This document shows positions 45,891-55,996 of a stretch of DNA of 64,000 bases, one piece after another; position 1 is the stretch's first letter, and every line of letters starts with the position of its first letter. The stretch is from NCBI RefSeq assembly GCF_027923545.1, contig NZ_BROH01000001.1:434001-498000 (forward strand), given 5' to 3'. The translations under genes and the position numbers were made by a program. Under the pieces are notes generated by a model. That model ran no database searches. It had not been told where the DNA came from and worked only from the letters and a program-made list of their open reading frames with translations. The DNA is from Sinisalibacter aestuarii (GTDB taxonomy: Bacteria; Pseudomonadota; Alphaproteobacteria; Rhodobacterales; Rhodobacteraceae).

Positions 45891-46772
45891 TCACGATGCC
45901 GTTGGCTTTTGTTTCGCCAGTTGCACCGCGAGGATGCCCACGGTCACGATGGCCACGCCGATCGCGTCGAGCAGCCCGAGTTTTTCGCCAAGCAGAACGG
46001 CGGCGATCGAGACGCCGAAGAACGGGTTGAGAAAGTGGAAGGTCGAGGCGCGGACCGGGCCGATCCGGCCGACCAGCGTGAACCAGACCCAGGTGGCGGC
46101 AAGACCGGGCACGAGCGTGGTGTAGACAAAGGCGGTGATAAGCTGCCAGCTCCAGGCGATCTCGAAGGTTTCGAGCCAGATCCCGAACGGCGCGAGCGCG
46201 ACGGCGCCCACCAGCATCTGCAGCCCCACGACCATCAGCAGGTTGCCCCCGCCCGAGGCGGTGCGCACGGTGAGCGTGGCGATGGCGAGCGCGATGGCGG
46301 CGATGATGCACAGCACAAGCCCGGTCATATCCACCCCGCCCGAAATGCGGGTGCCCATGATCAGCGCCACCCCGGCAAAGCCGAGCAACAGCCCACCAAG
46401 CGCCAGCGGGGTCAGCTTGTCGCGGAACACCGCCCAGCCGAGGAAGGCCACGATGAGCGGCATGGTCGAGGCGATGATCGAGGCAAAACCCGCCTCGATC
46501 CACTGCATCGCGACGAAGTTGAGCCCCAGATAGAGCGCGTTCTGGCTGATCCCGAAGACAACGACCGAGATCCATTGCCCGCGCGTGAGCGAGATCTTCT
46601 GCCCGATACCCGCGGCGATGGCGATGCCGAGCAGGCCCGAGATCAGGAACCGGATCGCCAGCGAGCTGATCGGCGGCGCCGCGGCAACGATGATGCGCGC
46701 CGAGGTGAAGGCCGAAGACCACATGAAAACAAAGGCCAGGCCCATGAGGATGGACCGCATGTCGATGCGCAA
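45891..46772 (-). CDS. EamA/DMT-family transporter
   Basis: 293 residues, ten membrane segments in two EamA repeats (about 1-140 and 150-285). TSARIIVAAAPPISSLAIRF and LNPFFGVSIAAVLLGEKLGL are typical. The start is a TTG at 46772 with GGGAG eight bases before; ATG 46760 is the alternative. Metabolite exporter of unknown substrate. Confidence 0.87.
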   Translation of the reverse strand: MRIDMRSILMGLAFVFMWSSAFTSARIIVAAAPPISSLAIRFLISGLLGIAIAAGIGQKISLTRGQWISVVVFGISQNALYLGLNFVAMQWIEAGFASIIASTMPLIVAFLGWAVFRDKLTPLALGGLLLGFAGVALIMGTRISGGVDMTGLVLCIIAAIALAIATLTVRTASGGGNLLMVVGLQMLVGAVALAPFGIWLETFEIAWSWQLITAFVYTTLVPGLAATWVWFTLVGRIGPVRASTFHFLNPFFGVSIAAVLLGEKLGLLDAIGVAIVTVGILAVQLAKQKPTAS

Positions 46773-46841
46773 GGGTTACACTCCCAATGAAAAGGGCCGC
46801 CGTTGGGCGACCCTGATCGAATTCCGAAGCTGTCGCAAGGA

Positions 46842-47129
46842 TCAGCCGTTGGCGGCGTCCTTGAGGGCCTTCGCGATGGTGACCTTCACCACCTTGTCGG
46901 CCTCTTTCTTGATCTGCTCGCCGGTGGCCGGGTTGCGGACCATGCGCTCGGGGCGCTCACGCAGGTAGAACTTGCCGACGCCGGGAAGCGTCACGGCACC
47001 ACCGCCCGACACTTCGCGGGTGATCACCGAAACGATGGCGTCGAGCGCGCCGGAAGCCGTTTTCTTGTCCGAGCCCATTTCCTCGGCCAGAGCGGCCACC
47101 AGTTGGGTCTTGGTCATCGGTTTCGCCAT
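46842..47129 (-). CDS. hup: HU-family DNA-binding protein
   Basis: 95 residues from ATG 47129 (AGGAGAGAATAC upstream). It has the dimerising helices TKTQLVAALAEEMGSDKKTA and the HU beta-arm with PGVGKF and RNPATGEQI, the intercalating-Pro region. Single-type HU compacts and bends DNA. Alone between the DMT gene and amn. Confidence 0.95.
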   Translation of the reverse strand: MAKPMTKTQLVAALAEEMGSDKKTASGALDAIVSVITREVSGGGAVTLPGVGKFYLRERPERMVRNPATGEQIKKEADKVVKVTIAKALKDAANG

Positions 47130-47268
47130 GTATTCTCTCCTCACATGTCCCTAGTACTTGGGGTTTCATTGGGCGCATTTAACGTGATGTAGGGGGGCTG
47201 CACAACAATTTGTGTGCGTTTTGGCCAGAAAAATAACGGGTATTGCGGGTTTTTGCCCCGATTTCGCG

Positions 47269-48756
47269 TCAGAGAAAGGCCGTTTCGTCGAACGAGCGCA
47301 GTTTCCGGCTGTGGATGCGCTCAAGCGGCATGTCGCGCAGGCGTTCCATCGCACGGATACCGATCAGCAGGTGGCGGCTGACCTGCGTGGTGTAGAACTC
47401 CGATGCCATCCCCGGCAGCTTCAACTCGCCATGCAGCGGTTTGTCGGAGACGCAGAGCAGCGTTCCGTAAGGCACGCGGAAGCGAAAGCCGTTGGCGGCG
47501 ATGGTGGCGCTTTCCATGTCGAGCGCGACGGCGCGCGACTGGCTCAGGCGCAGCACCGGGCCGCTGTGTTCGCGCAGCTCCCAGTTGCGGTTGTCGAAGC
47601 TCGCCACGGTGCCGGTGCGCATGATCCGCTTCAGCTCGAACCCTTCCAGCTCGGTCACATCCGCCACCGCCGCTTCCAGCGCGATCTGGATCTCGGCCAG
47701 CGGCGGGATCGGCACCCAGGTGGGCAGATCGTCGTCGAGCACCTTGTCTTCGCGCAGATAGGCATGGGCGAGCACGAAATCGCCCAGCCGCTGCGAATTG
47801 CGCAGGCCGGCGCAATGGCCGACCATCAGCCAGGCATGGGGGCGCAGCACGGCGATATGGTCGGTCGCCGTCTTGGCGTTGGACGGTCCGACGCCGATAT
47901 TCACCAGCGTGATGCCGCTGCCATCGGGGCGCTTGAGGTGATAGGTGGGCATCTGCGGCAGCTTGGGAAGCTGCGGAATCTCACCATCCGCCGTGGTGAT
48001 CTCGGCATTTCCCGGCGCCACGAAGGCGGTGTAGCCACTGGCCGGATCGGCAAGCGCCTTGCGGGCGAAGCCTTCGAATTCTTCGACATAGAACTGGTAG
48101 TTGGTAAACAGCACGTGGTTCTGAAAATGCTCCGGCGTCGTCGCGGTGTAATGCGACAGCCGGGCCAGCGAATAGTCGATCCGCTGGGCGGTGAAGGGCG
48201 AAAGCGGTTCCGAGCCGTCCTCATGGGTGTAGCCAAGCCCGTTGACGATATCGTCGTTGGTGGTGGCAAGGTCGGGCACGTCGAACACGTCGCGCAGCGG
48301 AAAGGCCATCGCGCCTTCCTGCGGCACGGTGATGTCGGACCGGCCCGCCACGGCGAAATGCACCGGAATCGGTGTGGTCGACAGGCCCACATGGATCGGC
48401 ACGTTGTGATTCTGGATCAGCAGGCGAAGCTGCTGGATCAGGTAATGGCGAAACAGATCGGGCCGCGTGACGGTGGCCGAATAGGTGCCCGGCCCGGCGA
48501 CATGGCCGAACGAGAGGCGGGAATCCGTCTGGGCGTGCGATGTCGTGCGCAGCCGGATCTCGGGGTAATAGGCACGAAAGCGGCTCTCGGGCGCGCTGGC
48601 CGCCCGCGCGGCTTGCGAAAACTTCTCGGTCAGAAAATCGCAGGCCTGGTTGTACAGCTCTTCAAGCCGCGCCACCGCGGCGGCGGGGTCGGTGAAGGAT
48701 GCGGTTTTCGGGATCGTCGGGGTGACGACCGGCAGAGTCAGGGGATTGACCGACAT
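47269..48756 (-). CDS. amn: AMP nucleosidase
   Basis: 495 residues with an N-terminal AMP-nucleosidase-specific domain (YYPEIRLRTTSHAQTDSRLS) and a C-terminal nucleoside-phosphorylase fold (MVGHCAGLRNSQRLGDFVLA, LDMESATIAANGFRF, LLCVSDKPLHGELK). It splits AMP into adenine and ribose 5-phosphate. It overlaps the preceding adenine deaminase gene by one base (TGATG), so the two form a purine-salvage route AMP to adenine to hypoxanthine. Confidence 0.94.
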   Translation of the reverse strand: MSVNPLTLPVVTPTIPKTASFTDPAAAVARLEELYNQACDFLTEKFSQAARAASAPESRFRAYYPEIRLRTTSHAQTDSRLSFGHVAGPGTYSATVTRPDLFRHYLIQQLRLLIQNHNVPIHVGLSTTPIPVHFAVAGRSDITVPQEGAMAFPLRDVFDVPDLATTNDDIVNGLGYTHEDGSEPLSPFTAQRIDYSLARLSHYTATTPEHFQNHVLFTNYQFYVEEFEGFARKALADPASGYTAFVAPGNAEITTADGEIPQLPKLPQMPTYHLKRPDGSGITLVNIGVGPSNAKTATDHIAVLRPHAWLMVGHCAGLRNSQRLGDFVLAHAYLREDKVLDDDLPTWVPIPPLAEIQIALEAAVADVTELEGFELKRIMRTGTVASFDNRNWELREHSGPVLRLSQSRAVALDMESATIAANGFRFRVPYGTLLCVSDKPLHGELKLPGMASEFYTTQVSRHLLIGIRAMERLRDMPLERIHSRKLRSFDETAFL

Positions 48757-50561
48757 CAGGTCTCCTCGAACAAATCGGTGATTTCAAATTTCGTGACATC
48801 CACGAGGCCCAGATCGGAAATCCGTAGCTCCGGGATGACGACGAGCGCCAGAAGAGAATGCTGCATATAGGCGTTGTTGAGCGTGCAGCCGCATTCGGCC
48901 ATCGCCTCGACCATCCGCCCGGCTTTCCGGGCCACCACCTGCGCGTGCTCTTCGCTCATCAGCCCGGCGATGGGCAGTTCGACAAGGGCAATCTCCTCGC
49001 CGTTGCGGAATACGGTGATGCCGCCGCCCACCTCGCCCAGCCGGTTGGCCGCCAGCGCCATGTTCTCGCGGTCGGTGCCGACGACGATCATGTGGTGGCT
49101 GTCATGTGCCACGGTCGAGGCCATCGCCATCTTGCCGGAATAGCCGAAGCCGGAGACGAAGCCATTGGTCACCCCGCCGGTGCCACGATGCCGCTCGACC
49201 AGCGCGATCTGGGCCACATCCCCCGGCGCGTCGGGCTGGACGATGCCGTCTTCCACCTGCAGATCGGCGGTCAGCGCCTTGGTCGGGGCCTGATTTTCGA
49301 TCACGCCGATCACCTTGGCGGTGACGGTGTTGGCGCCGTCCGGCGCGGCGATCTCGAAATCCCCCGCGGACAGCGCCTTGCCGAGATGCACGGTGTTGCG
49401 GGCATGGTCGGGCCAGGCAAGATGCGGGGTGTCGACAAGCATGTCGCCGTCGCGCGCCACGAGCACGCCCCGGGCAATCACCTGCTCGATGGGCAGGCTG
49501 CGCAGATCGGAGGTCAGGATCGCATCCGCCCGCCGCCCCGGCGCGATCGAGCCGAGTTCACGCTCCAGCCCGAAATGGCTGGCGGTGTTGATCGTGGCCA
49601 TCTGCAGCGCAACGATCGGCTCCGCCCCGCAGGCAATGGCATGGCGCACCACCCGGTTCATATGGCCCTCGTTCACCAGCGTGCCCGAGTGGCTGTCGTC
49701 GGTGCAGAGAATGAAGTTGCGCGGATCGAGCCCCTTTTCCGTCACTGCCGTGATCTGGCTTTCAACGTCATACCAGGCCGAGCCGAGCCGCATCATCGAC
49801 CGCATCCCCTGACGCACGCGGGCAATGGCGTCGGCCTCGCAGGTGCCTTCGTGGTCATCGGCGGGGCCGCCGGCGGCATAGGCATGGAAGGCGGGGCCGA
49901 GGTCGGGGCTGGCATAGTGCCCGCCCACGGTCTTGCCCGCCATTTGTGTGGCGGCGATCTCGGCCAGCATCTGCGCATCGCCGGCGACGACGCCGGGAAA
50001 GTTCATCATCTCGCCCAGCCCGATGATGCCGGGCCAGGTCATCGCCTCGGCCACGTCTTCGGCGCTGATGGCAAAGCCGGTGGTTTCCAGCCCTGGCGCC
50101 GAGGGCGCGCAGGAGGGCATCTGGGTGAAGATGTTGACGGGCTGCATCAGCGCCTCGTCATGCATCAGCCGCACGCCCTCAAGCCCCATCACATTGGCGA
50201 TCTCATGCGGGTCGGTGAACATGGTCGTGGTGCCGTGCGGGGTCACGGCGCGGGCAAACTCGGCGGGCGTCAGCATCCCGGATTCGATGTGCATATGCGC
50301 ATCGCACAGGCCCGGAATCAGGTAGCGCCCGTCTGCCTCGATCACCACGGTGTCGGGGCCGATGCAATGCGAGGCATCGGGGCCGACATAGGCAAAGCGC
50401 CCCTCGGCGATGGCAACCTGCCAGCCGTCGAGCACCTCGCGGCTCTGGACATTCACGAGCTTTCCGCCCCGGATCACGGTATCGGCCGGTTCACGGCCAG
50501 CGGCGACGGCGACGAGGCGCGGGGCGGCTTCGGCCCAGGATTTGATCATCTGGTTCATCAT
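48756..50561 (-). CDS. ade: Adenine deaminase
   Basis: 601 residues from ATG 50561 (a second ATG follows). Longer upstream frames run 248 residues into the divergent gene and are not real. The amidohydrolase metal site is DAHMHIESG (about residue 93), then PHGTTTMFTDPHEIANVMG, and DDSHSG near residue 292. Ends with the family's C-terminal domain. Deaminates adenine to hypoxanthine in the cytoplasm. First gene of the ade-amn operon. Confidence 0.94.
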   Translation of the reverse strand: MMNQMIKSWAEAAPRLVAVAAGREPADTVIRGGKLVNVQSREVLDGWQVAIAEGRFAYVGPDASHCIGPDTVVIEADGRYLIPGLCDAHMHIESGMLTPAEFARAVTPHGTTTMFTDPHEIANVMGLEGVRLMHDEALMQPVNIFTQMPSCAPSAPGLETTGFAISAEDVAEAMTWPGIIGLGEMMNFPGVVAGDAQMLAEIAATQMAGKTVGGHYASPDLGPAFHAYAAGGPADDHEGTCEADAIARVRQGMRSMMRLGSAWYDVESQITAVTEKGLDPRNFILCTDDSHSGTLVNEGHMNRVVRHAIACGAEPIVALQMATINTASHFGLERELGSIAPGRRADAILTSDLRSLPIEQVIARGVLVARDGDMLVDTPHLAWPDHARNTVHLGKALSAGDFEIAAPDGANTVTAKVIGVIENQAPTKALTADLQVEDGIVQPDAPGDVAQIALVERHRGTGGVTNGFVSGFGYSGKMAMASTVAHDSHHMIVVGTDRENMALAANRLGEVGGGITVFRNGEEIALVELPIAGLMSEEHAQVVARKAGRMVEAMAECGCTLNNAYMQHSLLALVVIPELRISDLGLVDVTKFEITDLFEET

Positions 50562-50636
50562 GGACCAATAGTGTGGAATCGGGTGCCGAGCGCAAGCCCT
50601 CTTGCATCGCCCGGGCGCAGCGCCAAGATGCCGCCC

Positions 50637-51506
50637 ATGACACAGACAATGCTCATTTTCGGACACGGGTTTTCCGCTCAGGCGCTGACCCGGCTGTTGC
50701 TGCCGCAAGGCTGGCGGGTGATCGGCACCACACGCTCGCCGGAAAAGGCCGCGGCGCTCGGGGCAGAAGGGGTCGAGGCGATGGTCTGGCCGGGCAGCGA
50801 CATGGGCGCCGCGCTTGCGGATGCCACGCATCTTCTGCTCTCCGCCGCGCCTGACGATGCCGGCGATCCGGTGCTGGCCGCGCTTGCCGACGAGATCGCG
50901 GCGAACGCGGCGCATCTCGATTGGGTCGGCTATCTGTCCACCACCGGCGTCTATGGCGATCATCAGGGCGGCTGGGTGGACGAGCGCACGCCGCTCACCC
51001 CGGCCACCCGGCGTGGCCGTCAGCGGGTGCTGGCCGAGGGCCAGTGGCAGGCGCTGGCAGAGGCCGCCGGGCTGCCGCTGCACATTTTCCGGCTGGCCGG
51101 GATCTACGGGCCGGGGCGCGGACCCTTCGCCAAGGTGCGGCGCGGCACGGCGCGGCGGATCGTCAAGCCGAACCAGGTGTTCTCGCGCATCCATGTGGAG
51201 GATATCGCGCAGGTTCTGGCCGCATCCATCGCCCGGCCCAACCCCGGCGCGGTCTATAACGTCTGCGATAACGAGGCGGCCCCGCCCGAAGACGTGCTGA
51301 GCCATGCCGCCGGTTTGCTGGGCCTCCCGCTGCCGCCGGAAGAGGACTACGCCACGGCGGAGATGACGCCGATGGCGCGCAGTTTCTATGCCGAGTCAAA
51401 ACGTGTGCGCAACGACCGGATCCGGGAAGAACTGGGCGTGACCCTGCGCTATCCGACCTATCGCGAAGGGCTCGCCGCGCTTCTGGCGCTGGAGCAAAAA
51501 GAATAG
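50637..51506 (+). CDS. NAD-dependent epimerase/dehydratase-like protein (YeeZ type)
   Basis: 289 residues from ATG 50637; ATG 50628 or 50649 are possible. The Rossmann motif is IFGHGFSAQALTRLL (the GxGxxA type), and YLSTTGVYGDHQGGWVDERT carries the SDR-type Thr/Tyr region, followed by FRLAGIYGPGRGPF and RIHVEDIAQV. Extended SDR fold. Function is not fixed by sequence. Divergent from ade with 75 bases between. Confidence 0.82.
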   Translation: MTQTMLIFGHGFSAQALTRLLLPQGWRVIGTTRSPEKAAALGAEGVEAMVWPGSDMGAALADATHLLLSAAPDDAGDPVLAALADEIAANAAHLDWVGYLSTTGVYGDHQGGWVDERTPLTPATRRGRQRVLAEGQWQALAEAAGLPLHIFRLAGIYGPGRGPFAKVRRGTARRIVKPNQVFSRIHVEDIAQVLAASIARPNPGAVYNVCDNEAAPPEDVLSHAAGLLGLPLPPEEDYATAEMTPMARSFYAESKRVRNDRIREELGVTLRYPTYREGLAALLALEQKE

Positions 51507-51527
51507 GGCGCCCCCCGGCGCCCTATT
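51502..51527. terminator. Bidirectional hairpin between convergent genes
   Basis: AATAGGGCGC (51502-51511) pairs with GCGCCCTATT (51518-51527), overlapping the epimerase stop. TT ends on one side and AA on the other suit weak termination from both directions. Confidence 0.55.
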
Positions 51528-51554
51528 CCCAACCGTTACCCTTGTTCGGTGCGT

Positions 51555-51743
51555 TCAGAGCAGCAGCATGCTCAGGCCGACCGAGATCACGAAGAACGCG
51601 GGCGGGATGACATGCTGGTTGACCGACGAGGTGGCGGCCTGCTGAACGACAACATCTGCCTCGATCACCGGTTCGGCGAGCGAGCCGGCCGTGGCTGCCG
51701 ACGCTGCGGCAGCAAACACAGCACCGAGAACAAGCTTTTTCAT
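51555..51743 (-). CDS. Small exported membrane protein, hypothetical
   Basis: 62 residues from ATG 51743 (GGGGAATAAA upstream). A signal peptide (KKLVLGAVFAAAASAATAG) is followed by SLAEPVIEADVVV and a C-terminal hydrophobic segment (PPAFFVISVGLSMLLL). The layout of a signal, a short acidic stretch starting AEPV and a membrane tail is common among small Rhodobacteraceae proteins; function unknown. It lies 129 bases after the dxs stop. Confidence 0.65.
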   Translation of the reverse strand: MKKLVLGAVFAAAASAATAGSLAEPVIEADVVVQQAATSSVNQHVIPPAFFVISVGLSMLLL

Positions 51744-51872
51744 TTTATTCCCCAAGTCTGAGCAATTGGATGCCTGATTGTTGCTGCGCGAGCAGGCGAA
51801 GTCCAGCCGAAGCCGCTCCACCGCGTCGGGTTTCGCGCGACTGTTGCAACAAGGTGCCGGATCGGGCGCCGG

Positions 51873-53801
51873 TCAGGCGCGTTTGGCCCCGATATCGGCG
51901 ATCCCGAGCGCTTCAAGCACCTTCGCCTCGATGTCGGCCGCCGTCAGATGCGCGTCTTCGTACATCTGGTCGGGGCTGCCATGGTCGATGAACGTATCCG
52001 GCAGCACCATCGACCGGTAGCGCAACCCGTGGTCGAAGGCGCCATGTTCGGCCAGAAGCTGCGCCACATGGCTGCCGAAGCCGCCGACGGCGCCCTCCTC
52101 GATGGTGATCAGCACTTCATGGTCGCGGGCGAGGCCAAGGATCAGCTCTTCATCCAGCGGCTTCATGAAACGGGCATCCGCCACCGTCGGCGTGATGCCG
52201 CGCTGGGCAAGCTTCTCGGCGGCGCCGCGGGCGTGATCGAGCCGGGTGCCGAGCGAAAGGAGCGCCACGCGCTTGCCTTCCTCGACGATCCGGCCCTTGC
52301 CGATTTCAAGCACCTTCGGCACCTCGGGCATATCCACGCCCACACCCTCGCCGCGCGGGTAGCGCACGGCGCTGGGCCGGTCGTCGATCGCATGGGCGGT
52401 GGCGACCATATGCATCAGCTCGGCCTCGTCGGAGGGCGACATGATGACAAAACCCGGAAGGTTGCCAAGATAGGCAAGGTCGAAGCTGCCGGCATGGGTC
52501 GCGCCGTCCTGCCCGACCAGCCCGGCGCGGTCGATCATGAAGCGCACCGGCAGGCGCTGGATCGCCACATCATGCACCACCTGGTCGTAACCGCGCTGCA
52601 GGAAGGTGGAGTAAAGCGCGCAAAACGGCTTCATCCCGCCCGCCGCGAGCCCGGCGCAGAAGGTCACCGCATGTTGTTCGGCAATACCCACATCGAAGGT
52701 GCGGGTTGGGTAGCGGTCGGCCATCATGCCCACGCCGGTGCCATCGGGCATCGCGGCGGTGATGGCGCAAACCTTGTCGTCGGCCTCGGCGAGCTGGGTC
52801 AGCACCTTGCCGAACACGCTGGTATAGGAGGGCGCGTTCGACGCCTTCTTGTGCTGCTTGCCGGTCACCATGTCGAACTTGCCGGTGGCATGGCCCTTGT
52901 CGGCGGCGGTCTCGGCGGGGGCGTAGCCTTTGCCCTTCTGGGTGATCACATGCAGCAGAACCGGCCCGGTGGCGCGGTCGTGCACGGTGCGCAGCACGCC
53001 GACGAGATGCTCGATATCGTGCCCGTCGATCGGCCCGATATAGGAAAATCCGAGCTCTTCGAAGATCGTGCCGCCCACGGTCATGCCCTTGAGCATTTCC
53101 TTGGCCCGGCGCGCACCTTCCTGGAACGGTTCGGGCAGCAGCTTCACCGCGCCCTTGGCGGCGGCCTTGAGTTCCTGAAACGGCTCGGCCTCGTAGAGAC
53201 GGCTCAGATAGGTCGAGAGCGCGCCAACCGGCGGCGCGATGGACATGTCATTGTCATTGAGGATGACGAACATGCGCTTCTTGAGGTGGCCGGCATTGTT
53301 CAGCGCCTCGAAGGCCATGCCGGCGGTCATCGACCCGTCGCCGATCACCGCGACGGCGTCGCCAAGCGCCGGGTCGGGCGTGCCGCCCAGCTCGCGCGCC
53401 ATGGTAAAGCCCGTCGCCGCCGAGATCGAGGTCGAGCTGTGGCCGGCGCCGAACGGGTCGTAAGGGCTTTCCGTCCGCTTGGTGAAGCCCGACAGGCCGC
53501 CGCGCTGGCGCAGGGTGCGGATACGGTCGCGCCGGCCGGTAAGGATCTTGTGCGGATAGACCTGGTGGCCCACATCCCAGATCACGCGGTCGCGCGGCGT
53601 GTCGAAGATGTGGTGCAGCGCAACCGTCAGTTCGACCACGCCAAGGCCCGCGCCGAGATGCCCGCCGGTCTCCGAGACGGCGCTGATCGTCTCCGTCCTG
53701 AGCTCGTCGGCGAGCTGCCGCAATTCGGGCAGGCTCAGAGCCTTCATGTCGGCGGGCGACTTGATCCGGTCGAGGAGCGGCGTGGCGGGGCGGTCGGACA
53801 T
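51873..53801 (-). CDS. dxs: 1-deoxy-D-xylulose-5-phosphate synthase
   Basis: 642 residues from ATG 53801 (AGGTCATCGC upstream). TPP-binding region [20 protein letters not shown] (about residues 150-169) and transketolase landmarks [24 protein letters not shown] and [12 protein letters not shown] are visible. First enzyme of the MEP isoprenoid route. It is 22 bases after ispA, so isoprenoid precursor and prenyl chain synthesis are co-expressed. Confidence 0.96.
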   Translation of the reverse strand: MSDRPATPLLDRIKSPADMKALSLPELRQLADELRTETISAVSETGGHLGAGLGVVELTVALHHIFDTPRDRVIWDVGHQVYPHKILTGRRDRIRTLRQRGGLSGFTKRTESPYDPFGAGHSSTSISAATGFTMARELGGTPDPALGDAVAVIGDGSMTAGMAFEALNNAGHLKKRMFVILNDNDMSIAPPVGALSTYLSRLYEAEPFQELKAAAKGAVKLLPEPFQEGARRAKEMLKGMTVGGTIFEELGFSYIGPIDGHDIEHLVGVLRTVHDRATGPVLLHVITQKGKGYAPAETAADKGHATGKFDMVTGKQHKKASNAPSYTSVFGKVLTQLAEADDKVCAITAAMPDGTGVGMMADRYPTRTFDVGIAEQHAVTFCAGLAAGGMKPFCALYSTFLQRGYDQVVHDVAIQRLPVRFMIDRAGLVGQDGATHAGSFDLAYLGNLPGFVIMSPSDEAELMHMVATAHAIDDRPSAVRYPRGEGVGVDMPEVPKVLEIGKGRIVEEGKRVALLSLGTRLDHARGAAEKLAQRGITPTVADARFMKPLDEELILGLARDHEVLITIEEGAVGGFGSHVAQLLAEHGAFDHGLRYRSMVLPDTFIDHGSPDQMYEDAHLTAADIEAKVLEALGIADIGAKRA

Positions 53802-53823
53802 GCGATGACCTACTTCAAAAATC

Positions 53824-54684
53824 TCAAGTTTTACGCGCAATAACGAAGCGGGCGGCTTCCCGCAAGGTTTCGGCTTCTACGCCATAGGGCGATAGTGACT
53901 CGCAAGCCTCATCGACAAGCTCGCCTGCGCGGGTTTTCGCCGCTTCCAGCCCGAGGAGTGAGACGAAAGTGGCCTTGCCGGCATCGGCGTCCTTGCCCAC
54001 GGCCTTGCCCACGGTTGCCGCGTCGCCCTCCACGTCGAGCACGTCATCGGCAATCTGGAAGGCCAGGCCCAGCGCCTCGCCGTAGCGGGCGAGCGGGGCG
54101 GTGTCTTCGCCTGCCAGCATCGCGCCGGCCATCGCCGACCAGCGAATGAGCGCGCCGGTCTTGCCGGCCTGCAGCGTGATGATCTCGTCGAGGGTCAGCG
54201 GCGTGTGGGCTGTCTCGGCGGCGATGTCGAGCGCCTGGCCCAGCACCATGCCGCGCGCGCCGGCCGCCTGCGCCAGCGTGCCCGCAAGCGTCACGCGCGC
54301 CTCGGCTGTGCCCACCTCGTCGCGCATCAGCAATTCGAAAGCGATGGTTTGCAGCGCGTCGCCGACGAGGATCGCGGTGGCCTCGTCCCACTTCCTGTGC
54401 ACGGTCGGCTGGCCCCGGCGCAGATCGTCGTCATCCATCGCCGGCAGATCGTCATGCACGAGGCTGTAAGCGTGGATCGCCTCGATCGCGGCGGCGGGGA
54501 AGCGGGCGGCGCTTTCGGGCACACCAAGCATCCGTGCGCCTTCGAGCACGAGAAAGCCGCGCAGCCCCTTGCCGCCGCGCACGGCATAGGCCATCGGCCC
54601 GGCCATCGGTCCGGTTCCGGGCAGGGCTTCCTGCAGACAGGCGCGGGCGGTGGCGGCAGCTTGGCCCAGGCGTTCGGGAAACAT
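53824..54684 (-). CDS. ispA: Polyprenyl (farnesyl/geranylgeranyl) diphosphate synthase
   Basis: 286 residues. The first Asp-rich motif is [14 protein letters not shown] (about residues 78-91) and the second is DDVLDVEGD (about 215). [10 protein letters not shown] is the substrate-binding Lys/Arg segment. Length and the DDLPAMDDD form fit IspA-type farnesyl diphosphate synthase. It starts at the last base of xseB. Confidence 0.93.
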   Translation of the reverse strand: MFPERLGQAAATARACLQEALPGTGPMAGPMAYAVRGGKGLRGFLVLEGARMLGVPESAARFPAAAIEAIHAYSLVHDDLPAMDDDDLRRGQPTVHRKWDEATAILVGDALQTIAFELLMRDEVGTAEARVTLAGTLAQAAGARGMVLGQALDIAAETAHTPLTLDEIITLQAGKTGALIRWSAMAGAMLAGEDTAPLARYGEALGLAFQIADDVLDVEGDAATVGKAVGKDADAGKATFVSLLGLEAAKTRAGELVDEACESLSPYGVEAETLREAARFVIARKT

Positions 54685-54926
54685 CAGAGACCTTCGACGG
54701 GCTTGGTTCCGGCGGGATTTCCATCCGCATCGAGCGTGATCGCGGCAACCTTTTCCTCGGCTTCCTTGAGCTTGACTTCGCAGCGCGCCTTCAGCGCCGC
54801 GCCGCGCTCGTAGAGCTTGATCGACTGATCCAGCGCCACGTCGCCGCGTTCGAGCTGGCCGACAACGGCCTCAAGCTCCGCCATCGCCTCTTCGAAGCTC
54901 ATCTCGTTCACCGGCTTGTCGGTCAT
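54684..54926 (-). CDS. xseB: Exodeoxyribonuclease VII small subunit
   Basis: 80 residues with the family core MSFEEAMAELEAVVGQLERG followed by DVALDQSIKLYERG (about 9-42). The product binds XseA (not in this window) to make ExoVII. It overlaps the preceding HDAC-like gene by 4 bases and touches ispA. The xseB-ispA-dxs order is conserved in many proteobacteria. Confidence 0.94.
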   Translation of the reverse strand: MTDKPVNEMSFEEAMAELEAVVGQLERGDVALDQSIKLYERGAALKARCEVKLKEAEEKVAAITLDADGNPAGTKPVEGL

Positions 54927-55858
54927 TCGCCTCGCTCCATCAGAACTTCCACATGCAGGCCGACGCTGTCGGCCAGGGCTTCCAGATCATATCCGCCCTC
55001 AAGTGTCGAGACCACCCGGCCCGCGCAGCAATCGTCGGCAAGATCGCAGATGCGGTGGGTGATCCAGCCGAAATCCCCGGTCGTCCAGTGCAGCCCGGCC
55101 AGCGGATCGCGGGCATGGGCATCGAATCCGGCCGAGACCAGAACCAGCTCGGGGTTCCAGTCCTTGACCCAGGGCAGAATCTCGCCATCCCAGGCCGCCC
55201 GCATCTTGTCGCCGCCGGTGCCTTCGTGCAGCGGCACGTTCCTGATCTGCAAGTAGGCGCCGCGTTCATGGGCGGCTCCGGTGCCGGGGAAGAGCGGCAT
55301 CTGGTGCGACGACGCAAAGTGAATGCGGCTTTCGTTCCAAAGCACATCCTGCGTGCCATTGCCGTGATGCACGTCGAAATCCAGCACCGCCACACGGTTC
55401 AGCCCGTGTGTTTCCAGCGCGTGGAGCGCCGCGATGGCCACGTTGGAAAACAGGCAAAACCCCATCGCCTTCGCGCGCTCCGCGTGGTGACCGGGCGGGC
55501 GCATACCGACGAAGGCGTTCCTGACCTCGCCGGCCATCACCGCATCGACCGCCGCGGTCACGCCCCCCACCGCCCGCAGCGCGGCTTCCCACGAGCCCGG
55601 CGACATGGTGGTGTCGGGGTCGATCTGGGTCCAGCCCTCATCGGGCAGGTTGTCGTGCAGCGTGTCGAAATACACTTTGGGATGTGCCCGGCGGATCATC
55701 TCCTCGGTGCCCAGCGGCGCTTCGCGCCGGTCGAGCGCGGCGAAACCGGGCGCGGCAAGAGCGGCCTCGATGGCTTTCAGCCGCGCGACCTGTTCGGGGT
55801 GGCCGGGCGGATTGACGTGATTGAGGCAGGCGGGATGGGAATAGTAGGCGGTGGTCAT
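54923..55858 (-). CDS. Histone deacetylase-family (acetylpolyamine amidohydrolase-like) protein
   Basis: 311 residues with zinc-site motifs RPPGHHAERAKAMGFCLFSN (tandem His, about residues 122-141), LDFDVHHGNGTQDVLW (Asp and His ligands) and SAGFDAHARDPLAGL (second Asp). Bacterial members deacetylate polyamines or acetoin-related compounds. It heads the xseB-ispA-dxs operon with a 4-base overlap; the biological link is unclear. Confidence 0.9.
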   Translation of the reverse strand: MTTAYYSHPACLNHVNPPGHPEQVARLKAIEAALAAPGFAALDRREAPLGTEEMIRRAHPKVYFDTLHDNLPDEGWTQIDPDTTMSPGSWEAALRAVGGVTAAVDAVMAGEVRNAFVGMRPPGHHAERAKAMGFCLFSNVAIAALHALETHGLNRVAVLDFDVHHGNGTQDVLWNESRIHFASSHQMPLFPGTGAAHERGAYLQIRNVPLHEGTGGDKMRAAWDGEILPWVKDWNPELVLVSAGFDAHARDPLAGLHWTTGDFGWITHRICDLADDCCAGRVVSTLEGGYDLEALADSVGLHVEVLMERGE

Positions 55859-55996
55859 GGAGCGACCATGAACCTTTCGCGCGGCGGTGCCAAGATGGCG
55901 GCGTCAATTCACTGGAACCGTTAGCGCTACCATTATATAAATCAGTCAGATAAGCCCATGTGCAACCTCGCCCGTCCCGGCAGCGGGCGGCCGGGT